This document shows, piece after piece, positions 44,935 to 53,824 of a DNA stretch of 64,000 bases. This DNA comes from Pandoraea captiosa. GTDB taxonomy: Bacteria; Pseudomonadota; Gammaproteobacteria; Burkholderiales; Burkholderiaceae. Location: assembly GCF_902459775.1 (NCBI RefSeq), contig NZ_CABPSQ010000005.1, positions 1-64,000 on the forward strand, written 5' to 3'. Positions within the stretch are counted from its first letter, which is position 1. Each line of letters begins with the position of its first letter. The translations under genes and the position numbers were made by a program. A model generated the notes under the pieces. The model had not been told where the DNA came from. It did no database searches and saw only the letters and a list, made by a program, of their open reading frames with translations.

Positions 44935-44972
44935 GCGCGACGGCTTCAGGGTTTCCCCTGAAAACGTCGCGC
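44935..44972 (+). terminator. long stem-loop after the porin gene
   Basis: GCGCGACG (44935-44942) pairs with CGTCGCGC (44965-44972), and inside it TTCAGGG pairs with CCCTGAA (44945-44951 with 44956-44962). The two stems are separated by a 2-nt internal loop. It lies 8 bp after the porin stop and 8 bp before the next operator. No T run. Confidence 0.62.
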
Positions 44973-44979
44973 TTGCAAT

Positions 44980-45000
44980 GTAAGGTAACCTGATATTAAA
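44980..45000. promoter_or_regulatory. third MarR-type operator and likely -10 of the hydratase operon
   Basis: GTAAGGTAACCTGAT (44980-44994) has the same 15-bp design as the sites at 42048 and 42251 and, like the first, is followed by ATTAAA. It is 82 bp before the hydratase-lyase ATG. The TATTAA part of the site suits a -10, so repressor binding would block polymerase. Confidence 0.7.
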
Positions 45001-45076
45001 TTGTGTCTGTCGGCAACGCCGCGCGCCACTCCCGGCGCGTCGGCAGGTTGCCCTGAACACTTGGGAATGACGCAAA

Positions 45077-45907
45077 ATGAATGCATACGAAGGACGCTGG
45101 AAGACGATCGACGTGAAGGTGGAAGGTGGCATTGGCTGGATTACCTTCAATCGTCCGGAGAAGCGCAACGCCATGAGCCCGACGCTCAACACCGAGATGA
45201 ATCAGGTGCTCGACGCGCTCGAACTCGATGCCGACGCGCGGGTCGTCGTGCTCACCGGTGCGGGCGCGGCATGGACCGCCGGTATGGACCTGAAGGAGTA
45301 CTTCCGTGAGATCGACGGCGGTCCGGAAATCGTGCAGGAGCGTGTGCGTCGCGATGCGTCCGACTGGCAGTGGCGCCGTCTGCGCATGTACAGCAAGCCG
45401 ACCATCGCAATGGTCAACGGCTGGTGCTTCGGCGGTGGCTTCTCGCCGCTGGTGGCCTGCGATCTGGCAATTGCGGCCGACGACGCCGTCTTCGGTCTGT
45501 CGGAAATCAACTGGGGCATTCCGCCGGGCAACCTGGTGAGCAAGGCCATGGCAGACACGGTCGGTCACCGTCGCGCGCTGCACTACATCATGACGGGTGA
45601 CACGTTCACCGGCCGTGAAGCGGCCGACATGGGCCTCGTGAACCAGAGCGTGCCGCTCGCGCAGCTTCGCGAGGCGACGCTGGCGCTGGCCGCCAAGCTG
45701 CTCGAAAAGAACCCGGTGGTGCTGCGCGCCGCCAAGCATGGCTTCAAGCGTTCGCGTGAACTCACCTGGGAGCAGTGCGAAGATTACCTGTATGCCAAGC
45801 TCGATCAGGCACAACTGCGCGATCCGGAGCATGGCCGCGAGCAGGGTCTCAAGCAGTTCCTCGACGACAAGTCGATCAAGCCGGGCCTGCAAGCCTACAA
45901 GCGCTGA
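45077..45907 (+). CDS. ech: p-hydroxycinnamoyl-CoA hydratase/lyase
   Basis: 276 residues, crotonase family. It hydrates feruloyl- or coumaroyl-CoA and cleaves it to the hydroxybenzaldehyde and acetyl-CoA, in the cytosol. Numbering coincides with the Pseudomonas enzyme: Tyr75, Ser123 (FGGGFSPL), Glu143 (LSEINWGIPPG) and Tyr239 are present, and these are the residues that distinguish this activity from ordinary enoyl-CoA hydratases. ATG chosen at 45077; the upstream site is weak (GGGAATGACGCAAA). First gene of a run of five, downstream of a MarR operator. Confidence 0.95.
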   Translation: MNAYEGRWKTIDVKVEGGIGWITFNRPEKRNAMSPTLNTEMNQVLDALELDADARVVVLTGAGAAWTAGMDLKEYFREIDGGPEIVQERVRRDASDWQWRRLRMYSKPTIAMVNGWCFGGGFSPLVACDLAIAADDAVFGLSEINWGIPPGNLVSKAMADTVGHRRALHYIMTGDTFTGREAADMGLVNQSVPLAQLREATLALAAKLLEKNPVVLRAAKHGFKRSRELTWEQCEDYLYAKLDQAQLRDPEHGREQGLKQFLDDKSIKPGLQAYKR

Positions 45908-45950
45908 TACGCGCCGTCGTACCGTGACCGAATGAGTGAGGAGTAGCGCA

Positions 45951-47402
45951 ATGCATGAAGTGCAGATGCTGATCGGCGGCCAGTGGCGTGGCGCACAAGG
46001 GGGCGCGACGTTCGAGCGCATCGACCCGGTGACGGGCGAAGTGGCGACGCGTGCGCCGGCTGCCACGCTGGCCGACGCCGATGCGGCGGTCGACGCCGCG
46101 CAGGCCGCGTTTCCCGCCTGGGCGGCGCTCTCGCCGACGGCGCGTCGTCAGCGTTTGCTCGCGGCGGCCGAGCGCATGGATGCGCGTGCGGCGGAGTTCA
46201 TCGCCATCGGCGCCGCAGAGACCGGGGCAATGGCGAACTGGTATGGCTTCAACGTCATGCTCGCGGCGAACATGCTGCGCGAAGCGGCGGCGATGACCAC
46301 GCAGATCGACGGCAGCGTGATTCCGAGCGATGTGCCCGGCAGTCTCGCGATGGCCGTGCGCGCGCCGGTCGGCGTGGTGCTCGGCATTGCGCCGTGGAAC
46401 GCGCCGGTGATTCTCGCCACGCGCGCCCTCGCCATGCCGCTTGCGTGCGGCAACACGGTGGTGCTCAAGGCGTCGGAGCAATGTCCCGGCGTGCATGCGC
46501 TGATCGGGGCGTGTCTGCACGAAGCGGGTCTGGGCGACGGCGTGGTCAACGTCGTCACCAACGCGCCGCAGGACGCCGGTGATATCGTGGCGCGACTGAT
46601 CGCGCATCCGGCGGTGCGTCGCGTGAACTTCACGGGCTCCACGCATGTCGGGCGCATCATCGCGCGAGTCGCGGCCGAACATCTGAAGCCCGCGCTGCTC
46701 GAACTCGGCGGCAAGGCTCCGGTGCTGGTACTCGACGACGCGGATCTCGATGCGGCTGTCGATGGCGTTGCCTTCGGCGCGTTCTTCAATCAGGGACAGA
46801 TCTGCATGTCGACCGAGCGCGTGATCGTCGATGCGCGTGTGGCCGACGCCTTCGTCGAAAAGCTGACGGCCAAAGCCGCCAAGCTGCACGCCGGATCGCC
46901 GACCTCGCCCGACAGCGTGCTCGGGGCGATGGTGAGCGCGCAGGCAGCGTCGCGCGTGGCCGCACTGGTCGAGGACGCTCGCGAGCATGGTGCACGCCTG
47001 CCGCTGGGCTGCCGCGTCGAGGGCGCCATCATGCAGGCGACGATCGTCGACGGCGTGACGACGGCGATGCGACTGTATCGCGAAGAGTCGTTCGGCCCGG
47101 TGGTCACGATCCAGCGTGTGAACGGCGACGATGAGGCGGTGCGCGTCGCAAACGACAGCGAGTTCGGTCTGTCGGCGGCGATCTTCAGTCGCGATGTGTC
47201 GCGTGCGCTGCAACTGGCCAAACGCATCGAATCGGGCATTTGCCACATCAACGGTCCCACGGTGCACGACGAAGCGCAGATGCCGTTCGGCGGCGTGAAG
47301 GCCAGCGGCTATGGGCGTTTCGGCAGCAAGGCGTCCATCGGCGAATTCACCGAACTGCGCTGGATTACCGTGCAGACAACGCCGCGCCATTACCCGATCT
47401 GA
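45951..47402 (+). CDS. vdh: vanillin/hydroxybenzaldehyde dehydrogenase
   Basis: 483 residues, NAD(P)-dependent aldehyde dehydrogenase. Asn150 (APWNAPV), Glu251 (LELGGKAP) and catalytic Cys285 (GQICMST) are intact. VNFTGSTHVGR is the cofactor loop and SFGPVVTI the C-terminal signature. It converts vanillin, protocatechualdehyde or 4-hydroxybenzaldehyde made by the upstream lyase to the acid. ATG preceded by GAGGAGTAGCGCA. 43 bp after the hydratase gene. Confidence 0.92.
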   Translation: MHEVQMLIGGQWRGAQGGATFERIDPVTGEVATRAPAATLADADAAVDAAQAAFPAWAALSPTARRQRLLAAAERMDARAAEFIAIGAAETGAMANWYGFNVMLAANMLREAAAMTTQIDGSVIPSDVPGSLAMAVRAPVGVVLGIAPWNAPVILATRALAMPLACGNTVVLKASEQCPGVHALIGACLHEAGLGDGVVNVVTNAPQDAGDIVARLIAHPAVRRVNFTGSTHVGRIIARVAAEHLKPALLELGGKAPVLVLDDADLDAAVDGVAFGAFFNQGQICMSTERVIVDARVADAFVEKLTAKAAKLHAGSPTSPDSVLGAMVSAQAASRVAALVEDAREHGARLPLGCRVEGAIMQATIVDGVTTAMRLYREESFGPVVTIQRVNGDDEAVRVANDSEFGLSAAIFSRDVSRALQLAKRIESGICHINGPTVHDEAQMPFGGVKASGYGRFGSKASIGEFTELRWITVQTTPRHYPI

Positions 47403-47483
47403 TCCCATCCCGAAGGGATGAGGAGGGGGCCGCGCGAGCGCTACCGAGAGAGCGTCGCGACGGCCCAAAGCAGGAGACAGTTT

Positions 47484-49340
47484 GTGAACCAAGGCAATAA
47501 CATGGCCGGACATCGCTATCGTCAGGTCGCCATCGGCAATCCCGGTGTCGAAATCCTGCGCGAAGGCGAGTTCTGGTATCTGCGCTCGCGCGAGACACTG
47601 GGCGACTATCCGGAGCGACTGACGGACCGCCTCGTCTCGGGGGCGGCGAAGCACCCTGAGCGCTTGCTGGTGGCGCGTCGCGGCAAGGATGGCGAGTGGA
47701 TCGGCATTACCTATGGGCAAATGCTGCTGCGCGTGCGCGCCATCGGGCAGGCATTGCGCGACCGTGGCCTGTCGGCGCAACGCCCGATTGCGATCCTGTC
47801 GGGCAACGATCTCGAACACTTCCAGCTCGCACTCGGCGCGATGTACGCAGGGGTGCCGTTCGCGCCGATTTCACCGGCCTATTCCATCGTGTCGACGGAC
47901 TACGGCAAACTGCGCCACACGCTCGGCTTGCTGCGCCCGGGCCTCGTGTACGCGAGCGACGCGAACGCCTACGCCCGCGCCATGGATGCCGTGCTCGACG
48001 CCGACGTGATTCGCGTGACCGAAAACGGCGATAACAACACGCTGGCATTCGACGCACTGCTCGACGCCGTGCCGCGCGATATCGACGCAACGCATGCGCA
48101 AGTGACCGGAGACACGATCGCGAAGGTGCTTTTCACTTCGGGCTCGACACGTCTTCCCAAAGCGGTGCCGACCACACAGCGCATGCTGTGCAGCAACCAG
48201 CAGATGCTGCTGCAAACTTTCCCGACGTTTGGCGAAACCCCGCCGGTGCTGGTCGACTGGCTGCCATGGAATCACACGTACGGCGGCAGTCACAATGTGG
48301 GCATCGCGCTGTATAACGGCGGCACGCTCTACATCGACGACGGCAAGCCTGTTGCCGGGAAGTTCGAAGAGACGCTGCGCAATCTGCGCGAGATTTCGCC
48401 CACGGTGTACTTCAACGTGCCGAAGGGCTGGGAAGACCTCGCCATCGCGCTCGAGAGCGACGCCGTGCTGCGCGAGCGCTTCTTCGCGAAGGTGAACCTC
48501 TATTTCTTCGGCGGCGCCGGGCTGTCTCAGGCGGCCTGGGACCGGCTGGAGCGTGTGACGGAAACCCATTGCGGCGAGCGCATTCGCATCATGTCCGGCC
48601 TGGGCATGACGGAGACGGCGCCGAGCTGCATGTTCACGACGGGGCCGGTCATGCGCGCAGGGTATATCGGCCTGCCTGCGCCCGGTTGCGAGGTGAAGCT
48701 CGCACCGGTCGGCGGCAAGCTCGAAGTGCGTTTTCGCGGCCCGAACGTCATGGCCGGATATTGGCGGCACGAATCTTCGGAGGCGGTGTTCGACGAGGAG
48801 GGCTATTACTGCACGGGTGACGCTGCCACGTTCGTCGACAAGAACGACCCCGAAGCGGGGCTCCAGTTCGACGGCCGTATCACCGAGGACTTCAAGCTGA
48901 GCTCGGGAACGTTCGTGAGCGTGGGGCCGTTGCGCGCCCGCGTGATTTCGGAGGGGGCGCCGTATGTTCAGGACGCCGTTATCACCGGGATCAATCGCGA
49001 TGACATCGGACTGATGATCTTCCCGCGTGTCGAGGATTGCCGGCGCCTGAGCGGGCTGCCCAGAGAGGCGCCGCTGTCCGACGTGCTGGCCTCTGCGCCG
49101 GTGCGCGACGTATTCGCCTCGCTGCTGGCGAAGCTCAACGCGAACGCCAGCGGCAGCGCCACGACGGTGGCACGTCTGCTGCTGCTCGATACGCCGCCCT
49201 CGCTCGATCGTGGCGAAGTGACCGACAAGGGGTCGATCAATCAACGCGCGGTGCAGGACCATCGCGCCGACATCGTCGACATGCTGCATGCCGCGAAGGC
49301 GGGCGACGCGCGCGTGATTCTCGCTGCGGCGAAGCGCTGA
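47484..49340 (+). CDS. fcs: feruloyl/coumaroyl-CoA synthetase
   Basis: 618 residues, AMP-forming acyl-CoA ligase. Phosphate-binding motif LFTSGSTRLPKAVP, adenine motif GLGMTETAPSC and the YYCTGDAA region are present; the hinge lysine region is less typical (GRITEDFKLSSG), as in feruloyl-CoA synthetases. It activates the hydroxycinnamate for the hydratase-lyase. Start is GTG at 47484, 4 nt after AGGAGACA (47472-47479); ATG at 47502 is an alternative. Preceded by vdh (81 bp) and touching the acyl-CoA dehydrogenase gene. Confidence 0.92.
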   Translation: MNQGNNMAGHRYRQVAIGNPGVEILREGEFWYLRSRETLGDYPERLTDRLVSGAAKHPERLLVARRGKDGEWIGITYGQMLLRVRAIGQALRDRGLSAQRPIAILSGNDLEHFQLALGAMYAGVPFAPISPAYSIVSTDYGKLRHTLGLLRPGLVYASDANAYARAMDAVLDADVIRVTENGDNNTLAFDALLDAVPRDIDATHAQVTGDTIAKVLFTSGSTRLPKAVPTTQRMLCSNQQMLLQTFPTFGETPPVLVDWLPWNHTYGGSHNVGIALYNGGTLYIDDGKPVAGKFEETLRNLREISPTVYFNVPKGWEDLAIALESDAVLRERFFAKVNLYFFGGAGLSQAAWDRLERVTETHCGERIRIMSGLGMTETAPSCMFTTGPVMRAGYIGLPAPGCEVKLAPVGGKLEVRFRGPNVMAGYWRHESSEAVFDEEGYYCTGDAATFVDKNDPEAGLQFDGRITEDFKLSSGTFVSVGPLRARVISEGAPYVQDAVITGINRDDIGLMIFPRVEDCRRLSGLPREAPLSDVLASAPVRDVFASLLAKLNANASGSATTVARLLLLDTPPSLDRGEVTDKGSINQRAVQDHRADIVDMLHAAKAGDARVILAAAKR

Positions 49341-49341
49341 C

Positions 49342-51075
49342 ATGGGACATTCGGAACTGCGCAGCGCGGCCGAGGATATCGCGTTCGTGCTGGATCGGCT
49401 CGGGGTGGGAGAGGCGTTGACACGCCTCGCTCCCTATCGGGATTTCGACACCGCGACATTGGTGCAGGTGATCGACGAAGCGGCGAAGTTCTCGCGTGAA
49501 GTGATTGCGCCGTTAAATGCCGTGGGCGATCGCGAAGGCTGCACGTTTCACGACGGAAACGTCACAACCCCCGCAGGGTTCGCCGATGCCTACCGTCAGT
49601 ACAGAGACTCCGGCTGGCCGTCGCTGCCTTGCGATCCGTCGCTCGGCGGGCAGGGCTTGCCGGTCGTGGCGCAGATCGCCGTGCAGGAACTGAGCGCCGG
49701 TGCGAATCTCGCATGGACGATGTATCCCGGCATTCTTCACGGCGCGTATGAGTGCCTCCACCGTTTCGGCAGCCAGGCGCTGCGCGACGCATGGCTCGGC
49801 CCGTTGGTCACTGGGGAATCGCTCGCCACGATGTGTCTGACCGAACCCGGCGCGGGGAGCGATCTGGGCCAGATTCGCACGCGCGCCGAGTGGATCGACG
49901 CGGGAGATGGCGTCGCCCGCGTGACTGGCGAGAAGATTTTCATCTCCGGCGGCGATCAGGACCTCACCCCGAACATCCTGCATCTCGTGCTCGCGCGCAC
50001 GCCCGATGCGCCGGCGGGCAGCGGCGGTTTATCGCTTTTCCTCGTCCCCAAGTGGCTCGCCAATGGCGAACGCAATGCCGCGTATTGCACCGGCATCGAA
50101 CACAAGATGGGCATTCGCGGCAGCGCAACGTGCTCGATGGCCTTCGAAGGGGCGACGGGCTATCTCGTCGGCGCGCCGCATCGCGGTCTGGAAGCGATGT
50201 TCGCCATGATGAACTCGGCGCGGTTGCATGTCGGTGCATCCGCCGTGGGTCTGGCGCAAAGCGCCTGCGAGATGGCCGTGCGCCATGCGCAGGAGCGGGT
50301 GCAGTCGCGCGTGCCGGGGGCCGATGCACACGCGCCGATCGCACAGCATCCGGCGGTCTGGCGTTTGCTCGAAGGCCAGCGTGTCGCGCTCGAAGGCGCA
50401 CGCCTGCTGCTGTATCGCGCCGCGCTCGCTATCGATGAAGCGCATCACGCCGACACGGCCGAGGCGCGCGCGCAAGCCGACGCGTTGGCGGCGCTGCTCA
50501 CCCCCGTCGTCAAAGCGATGCTCACGGAGCAGGCGTTTCTGGGCGCGAGCGACGCTTTGCAAGTGTTCGGTGGCTACGGTTACGTGGAAGAGACGGGGAT
50601 CTCGCAGTTCGTGCGCGATGCGCGCATTCCCATGATCTACGAGGGGACGAACGAGATTCAGGCCATCGATCTTTTGATGCGAAAGATCGTCAGGGACGAG
50701 GGCGCTGCACTCGGCCAATGGCTGGCGTGGGGCAGGGCGCGCATGAACGAAGCGAAAGCGCTCGACACGCTAAGTGGGTTTGGCGACGCACTCGCGTGCC
50801 TCGACGACTGGATGGCATTGATGCCGTCGCTCGTCTCGCTCGCACGCACGTCACCGCGCGCCGCGCTGTGCGTCGCGGGCGAAGCGATGCGAGCGGTGCA
50901 CGGCTTGTCCATGGCAGGCCTCTGGGCGCAAGCGGCCGTGGCCGACGCGGGGGGCGGCAACAGCGGCAACAAGCAGCGCGCGGCGCGCTTCTGGCTCAAG
51001 TTCGCGTTGCCGGAGACGCGCCGCGCCATGGCGATCGTCGCTGCACAAATCAAGGATCCGGAGACGGCACAATGA
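49342..51075 (+). CDS. acyl-CoA dehydrogenase (hydroxyphenylpropionyl-CoA type)
   Basis: 577 residues, long-form acyl-CoA dehydrogenase with an extra C-terminal domain. Catalytic Glu is in IYEGTNEIQAIDLL; FAD/substrate motifs MCLTEPGAGSDL and GGYGYVEETG are present. In the Acinetobacter hca cluster the equivalent gene (hcaD) oxidises dihydro-hydroxycinnamoyl-CoA to the unsaturated thioester so that it can enter the lyase. ATG is 1 nt after the fcs stop and its own stop overlaps the amidohydrolase start. Substrate inferred from context. Confidence 0.9.
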   Translation: MGHSELRSAAEDIAFVLDRLGVGEALTRLAPYRDFDTATLVQVIDEAAKFSREVIAPLNAVGDREGCTFHDGNVTTPAGFADAYRQYRDSGWPSLPCDPSLGGQGLPVVAQIAVQELSAGANLAWTMYPGILHGAYECLHRFGSQALRDAWLGPLVTGESLATMCLTEPGAGSDLGQIRTRAEWIDAGDGVARVTGEKIFISGGDQDLTPNILHLVLARTPDAPAGSGGLSLFLVPKWLANGERNAAYCTGIEHKMGIRGSATCSMAFEGATGYLVGAPHRGLEAMFAMMNSARLHVGASAVGLAQSACEMAVRHAQERVQSRVPGADAHAPIAQHPAVWRLLEGQRVALEGARLLLYRAALAIDEAHHADTAEARAQADALAALLTPVVKAMLTEQAFLGASDALQVFGGYGYVEETGISQFVRDARIPMIYEGTNEIQAIDLLMRKIVRDEGAALGQWLAWGRARMNEAKALDTLSGFGDALACLDDWMALMPSLVSLARTSPRAALCVAGEAMRAVHGLSMAGLWAQAAVADAGGGNSGNKQRAARFWLKFALPETRRAMAIVAAQIKDPETAQ

Positions 51076-51974
51076 ATCTCGACAAACTCGTCGCCATCGA
51101 TACCCACGTGCATGCCGAGGTATCGTGCTGCCAGCCGCCCGATCTGTTCGGCAAGGCGTTCGACGACGCCGCCGACAAGTACTTCGGCACGGTGCTCAAG
51201 CAGAACCGTCGCCCCACGATTCCCGAGACCATCGCGCATTACCGCGAACGCAACATCGGTTTCGTGATGTTTACCGTCGATTGCGAAGCGAACATCGGTC
51301 GTCGGCGCATCCCCAACGAAGAAATTGCAGGCTTTGCACAGGAAAACGCCGACATCATGATCGCGTTCGCGAGCATCGACCCGCACAAAGGACGCATGGG
51401 GGTGCGCGAGGCACGTCGGCTCGTCGAGGAGTTCGGGGTACGCGGCTTCAAGTTCCATCCCACGATGCAGGGCTTCTTCGCCAACGACCGCATGGCGTAT
51501 CCGATGTACGAACTCATCGCGGAGTACAAGCTCACGGCGGTGTTTCACAGCGGCCATTCGGGCATCGGCTCGGGCATGCCGGGCGGGGGAGGTCTGCGCC
51601 TGAAGTACTCGGAGCCGATTCATCTGGACGATGTGGCGACCGACTTTCCCGATATGAACATTGTGATTGCGCACCCATCGTGGCCTTGGCAATCGCAGGC
51701 GTTGTCCATTGCGTTGCACAAGCCAAACGTCTACATCGATCTGTCGGGCTGGTCGCCGAAGTATTTCTCGCCGGAGCTGATTCAGTATGCCAACTCGCTG
51801 TTGCGAGAGAAGATGCTGTTCGGCTCGGACTTCCCGCTCATCGCGCCGGATCGCTGGCTGAAGGATTTCGAGACCGCGGGATTTCGCGACGAAGTCAAAC
51901 CGCTGCTGCTCAAGGACAACGCGGTGCGCATGTTGGGACTGGCGCCGGCGAAGGCCGACGCGGCAGCGGCCTGA
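51072..51974 (+). CDS. amidohydrolase-2 (ACMSD-like) family protein
   Basis: 300 residues, TIM-barrel metal enzyme. Likely metal ligands are His12-x-His14 (IDTHVHAE), His in FHPTMQGF or FHSGHSG, His in IAHPSWPW and Asp in GSDFPLI. The family includes decarboxylases (LigW, gamma-resorcylate decarboxylase) and hydratases (LigJ), all acting on aromatic or ring-cleavage acids. The start overlaps the acyl-CoA dehydrogenase stop (ATGA), so it is translated with the hydroxycinnamate enzymes, though the classical route needs no such step. Its reaction is not known from sequence. Confidence 0.85.
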   Translation: MNLDKLVAIDTHVHAEVSCCQPPDLFGKAFDDAADKYFGTVLKQNRRPTIPETIAHYRERNIGFVMFTVDCEANIGRRRIPNEEIAGFAQENADIMIAFASIDPHKGRMGVREARRLVEEFGVRGFKFHPTMQGFFANDRMAYPMYELIAEYKLTAVFHSGHSGIGSGMPGGGGLRLKYSEPIHLDDVATDFPDMNIVIAHPSWPWQSQALSIALHKPNVYIDLSGWSPKYFSPELIQYANSLLREKMLFGSDFPLIAPDRWLKDFETAGFRDEVKPLLLKDNAVRMLGLAPAKADAAAA

Positions 51975-52031
51975 CGCGCGATGCCGGCAGCGTTGTCATG
52001 GCTGTCATCGTGGCCGGCACGGTCATGGCGT

Positions 52032-52979
52032 TCATCGCAGACCGGGGGTGCCGTAGCGCACCCGCGCGGCTTCGCGCATGGCGCTGATGAGCGTCTGTTC
52101 CGGCGGTGTGGGGACCGTGTCGTTGCGCCACAGAATGCCGATCGATTCTTCGGTGCCCTGCGTGGCGAACGGCAGCGCACACAGCGCCCCGTCGGCGAGG
52201 TCGTCCTGCACGGTGATCTCGGAGGCGATCCACACGACGTCGTCGCGCAGCGTCATGGCGCGCGCGAGCGACATCGAGAGCAGTTCGGAATAGTCGTCGA
52301 GCGTGCCCACGCCATGTGCACGAAGAAAGCTGTCCGCCGTATGGCGCAGGATCGTGCCGTGCGGCGGCAACACCACATGGAAGTTGGCGATGTCGGCCAT
52401 CGACACGCTGCGCTGCTGCACGAGGGGATGCCCGGGTCGCACCACCACGCACAACGGCGTGGCGCACAGATGCTCGAACGTGAGGCCCGCCATGCCCTGC
52501 GGATCGGACATGCGGCCCAGCGCCAGCGCGACCTGGCCAGACTTCAACTGCGCGAGCAATTGCTGGTTCGCGCCGGTATGCACCTGCACCACGATGCCGG
52601 GCCATTCGCGTCGGAAGGCTTCGAGTACGCCGGGCATCATCGCGGCGGCCAGTGTTGGCAGCACGGCGATCTCGATGACGCCGCCGGTCTGCCCGACGGC
52701 CCGCGAGAGCACGTCGATACCCTGGCGCAGTGCGCTCACGCTCGCCCCGGCATGCCGCAGGAAGAGTTCGGCCTGCGCTGTGGGACGCGCGCCGTTGCGA
52801 CCCCGGTCGAACAGTCGCACGCCCAGCAGGCCTTCGAGTTCGGCAATGGTCTTGCTCACGGCCGGCTGCGTAATGGACAGCGCTTCCGCGGCGCGCTGCA
52901 GGCTGCCGTGCTGGGCAACCGCCAGCAGGCACTGCAAATGGCGCAGCTTGATGCGTCCGTCGAGTAGGTGTCTTTCCAT
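52032..52979 (-). CDS. pcaQ: LysR regulator of protocatechuate genes
   Basis: 315 residues: helix-turn-helix about 10-70 (IKLRHLQCLLAVAQHGSLQRAA, then QPAVSKTIAELE) and effector domain about 95-305. Sequence and position match PcaQ, which activates pcaHG and the other pca genes in response to beta-carboxy-cis,cis-muconate or gamma-carboxymuconolactone. It is divergent from pcaH across 131 bp that contain an extended inverted repeat at 53019-53041. It is convergent with the amidohydrolase gene at 51974. Confidence 0.88.
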   Translation of the reverse strand: MERHLLDGRIKLRHLQCLLAVAQHGSLQRAAEALSITQPAVSKTIAELEGLLGVRLFDRGRNGARPTAQAELFLRHAGASVSALRQGIDVLSRAVGQTGGVIEIAVLPTLAAAMMPGVLEAFRREWPGIVVQVHTGANQQLLAQLKSGQVALALGRMSDPQGMAGLTFEHLCATPLCVVVRPGHPLVQQRSVSMADIANFHVVLPPHGTILRHTADSFLRAHGVGTLDDYSELLSMSLARAMTLRDDVVWIASEITVQDDLADGALCALPFATQGTEESIGILWRNDTVPTPPEQTLISAMREAARVRYGTPGLR

Positions 52980-53018
52980 GCCGGGAAGTTATGAAAAGCC
53001 TAAGAAAATGTCAATAAA

Positions 53019-53041
53019 TATATCCGTTGATTATGGATATA
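53019..53041. promoter_or_regulatory. candidate PcaQ binding site
   Basis: TATATCC (53019-53025) and GGATATA (53035-53041) are perfect inverted arms with a 9-bp centre. They lie 70-92 bp before pcaH and 40-62 bp before pcaQ, where LysR activators bind. The described rhizobial PcaQ box (ATAACC-N4-GGTTAA) differs in sequence and spacing. Confidence 0.62.
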
Positions 53042-53110
53042 GTGTCGAAAACAAGCTGGCGACCGGCCATCGCGCCTGCCAGATCAGTCAACACAAAATG
53101 GAGTGAGACC

Positions 53111-53821
53111 ATGTCGAAGACGACAACCGTCCTGCGCCCCCGCGATTGGGATTCGCATCCCAAGCTCATCGACAGCGGGTACAAGTCCACGGCGCTGCGC
53201 GGCCCCAAACAATTGCTCGTGCCAGTGAAGCAGAACCTCGCGGATCTGCGCTCGCCGGTGTATGGCAACGGCATCATCGGCGCTCTGGACGGCGACCTCA
53301 CGCGCAATGCCGTTCGCAACGGCGAGCCGCTTGGCGAGCGCATGATCGTGACGGGCCGCGTGCTCGACGAAGGCGGTCGTCCGGTACCGAACACGCTCGT
53401 CGAGCTCTGGCAGGCGAACGCCTGCGGGCGTTACGTTCACAAGGTCGATCAGCATGATGCGCCGCTCGATCCCAACTTCCTTGGGGCGGGCCGTGCGCTC
53501 ACCGATGCCGAAGGTCGCTACAAATTCCTGACGATCAAGCCGGGCGCGTACCCGTGGAAGAATCACCACAATGCGTGGCGTCCGCAGCATCTGCACTTCT
53601 CGGTGTTCGGTCATTACTTCGCGACCCGACTGGTCACGCAGATGTACTTCCCGGGCGATCCGCTCCTCGCTTACGATCCGATCTTCCAGGCGACCCCCGC
53701 GCAAGCGCGTGAGCGCCTGATCGCGCGCTTCTCGATGGACATTACCGAGCCGGAGTACGCACTGGGTTACGAATTCGACATCGTGCTGCGCGGTGCCGAC
53801 CAAACGCCGATGGAGTCCTGA
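53111..53821 (+). CDS. pcaH: protocatechuate 3,4-dioxygenase beta subunit
   Basis: 236 residues. Ring-cleaves protocatechuate to beta-carboxy-cis,cis-muconate using Fe(III). All four iron ligands are at the Pseudomonas positions: Tyr108 (GRYVH), Tyr147 (GAYPW), His160 and His162 (QHLHF); Arg157 next to them is also kept. ATG at 53111. pcaG starts 3 nt after the stop. Active as an (alpha-beta)n complex in the cytosol. Confidence 0.97.
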   Translation: MSKTTTVLRPRDWDSHPKLIDSGYKSTALRGPKQLLVPVKQNLADLRSPVYGNGIIGALDGDLTRNAVRNGEPLGERMIVTGRVLDEGGRPVPNTLVELWQANACGRYVHKVDQHDAPLDPNFLGAGRALTDAEGRYKFLTIKPGAYPWKNHHNAWRPQHLHFSVFGHYFATRLVTQMYFPGDPLLAYDPIFQATPAQARERLIARFSMDITEPEYALGYEFDIVLRGADQTPMES

Positions 53822-53824
53822 GCC

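Noticed and set aside
45876-47819. A 647-codon open frame opposite vdh and fcs
   Set aside because: Shadow of well-identified enzymes; Arg/His-rich composition and no start signal.
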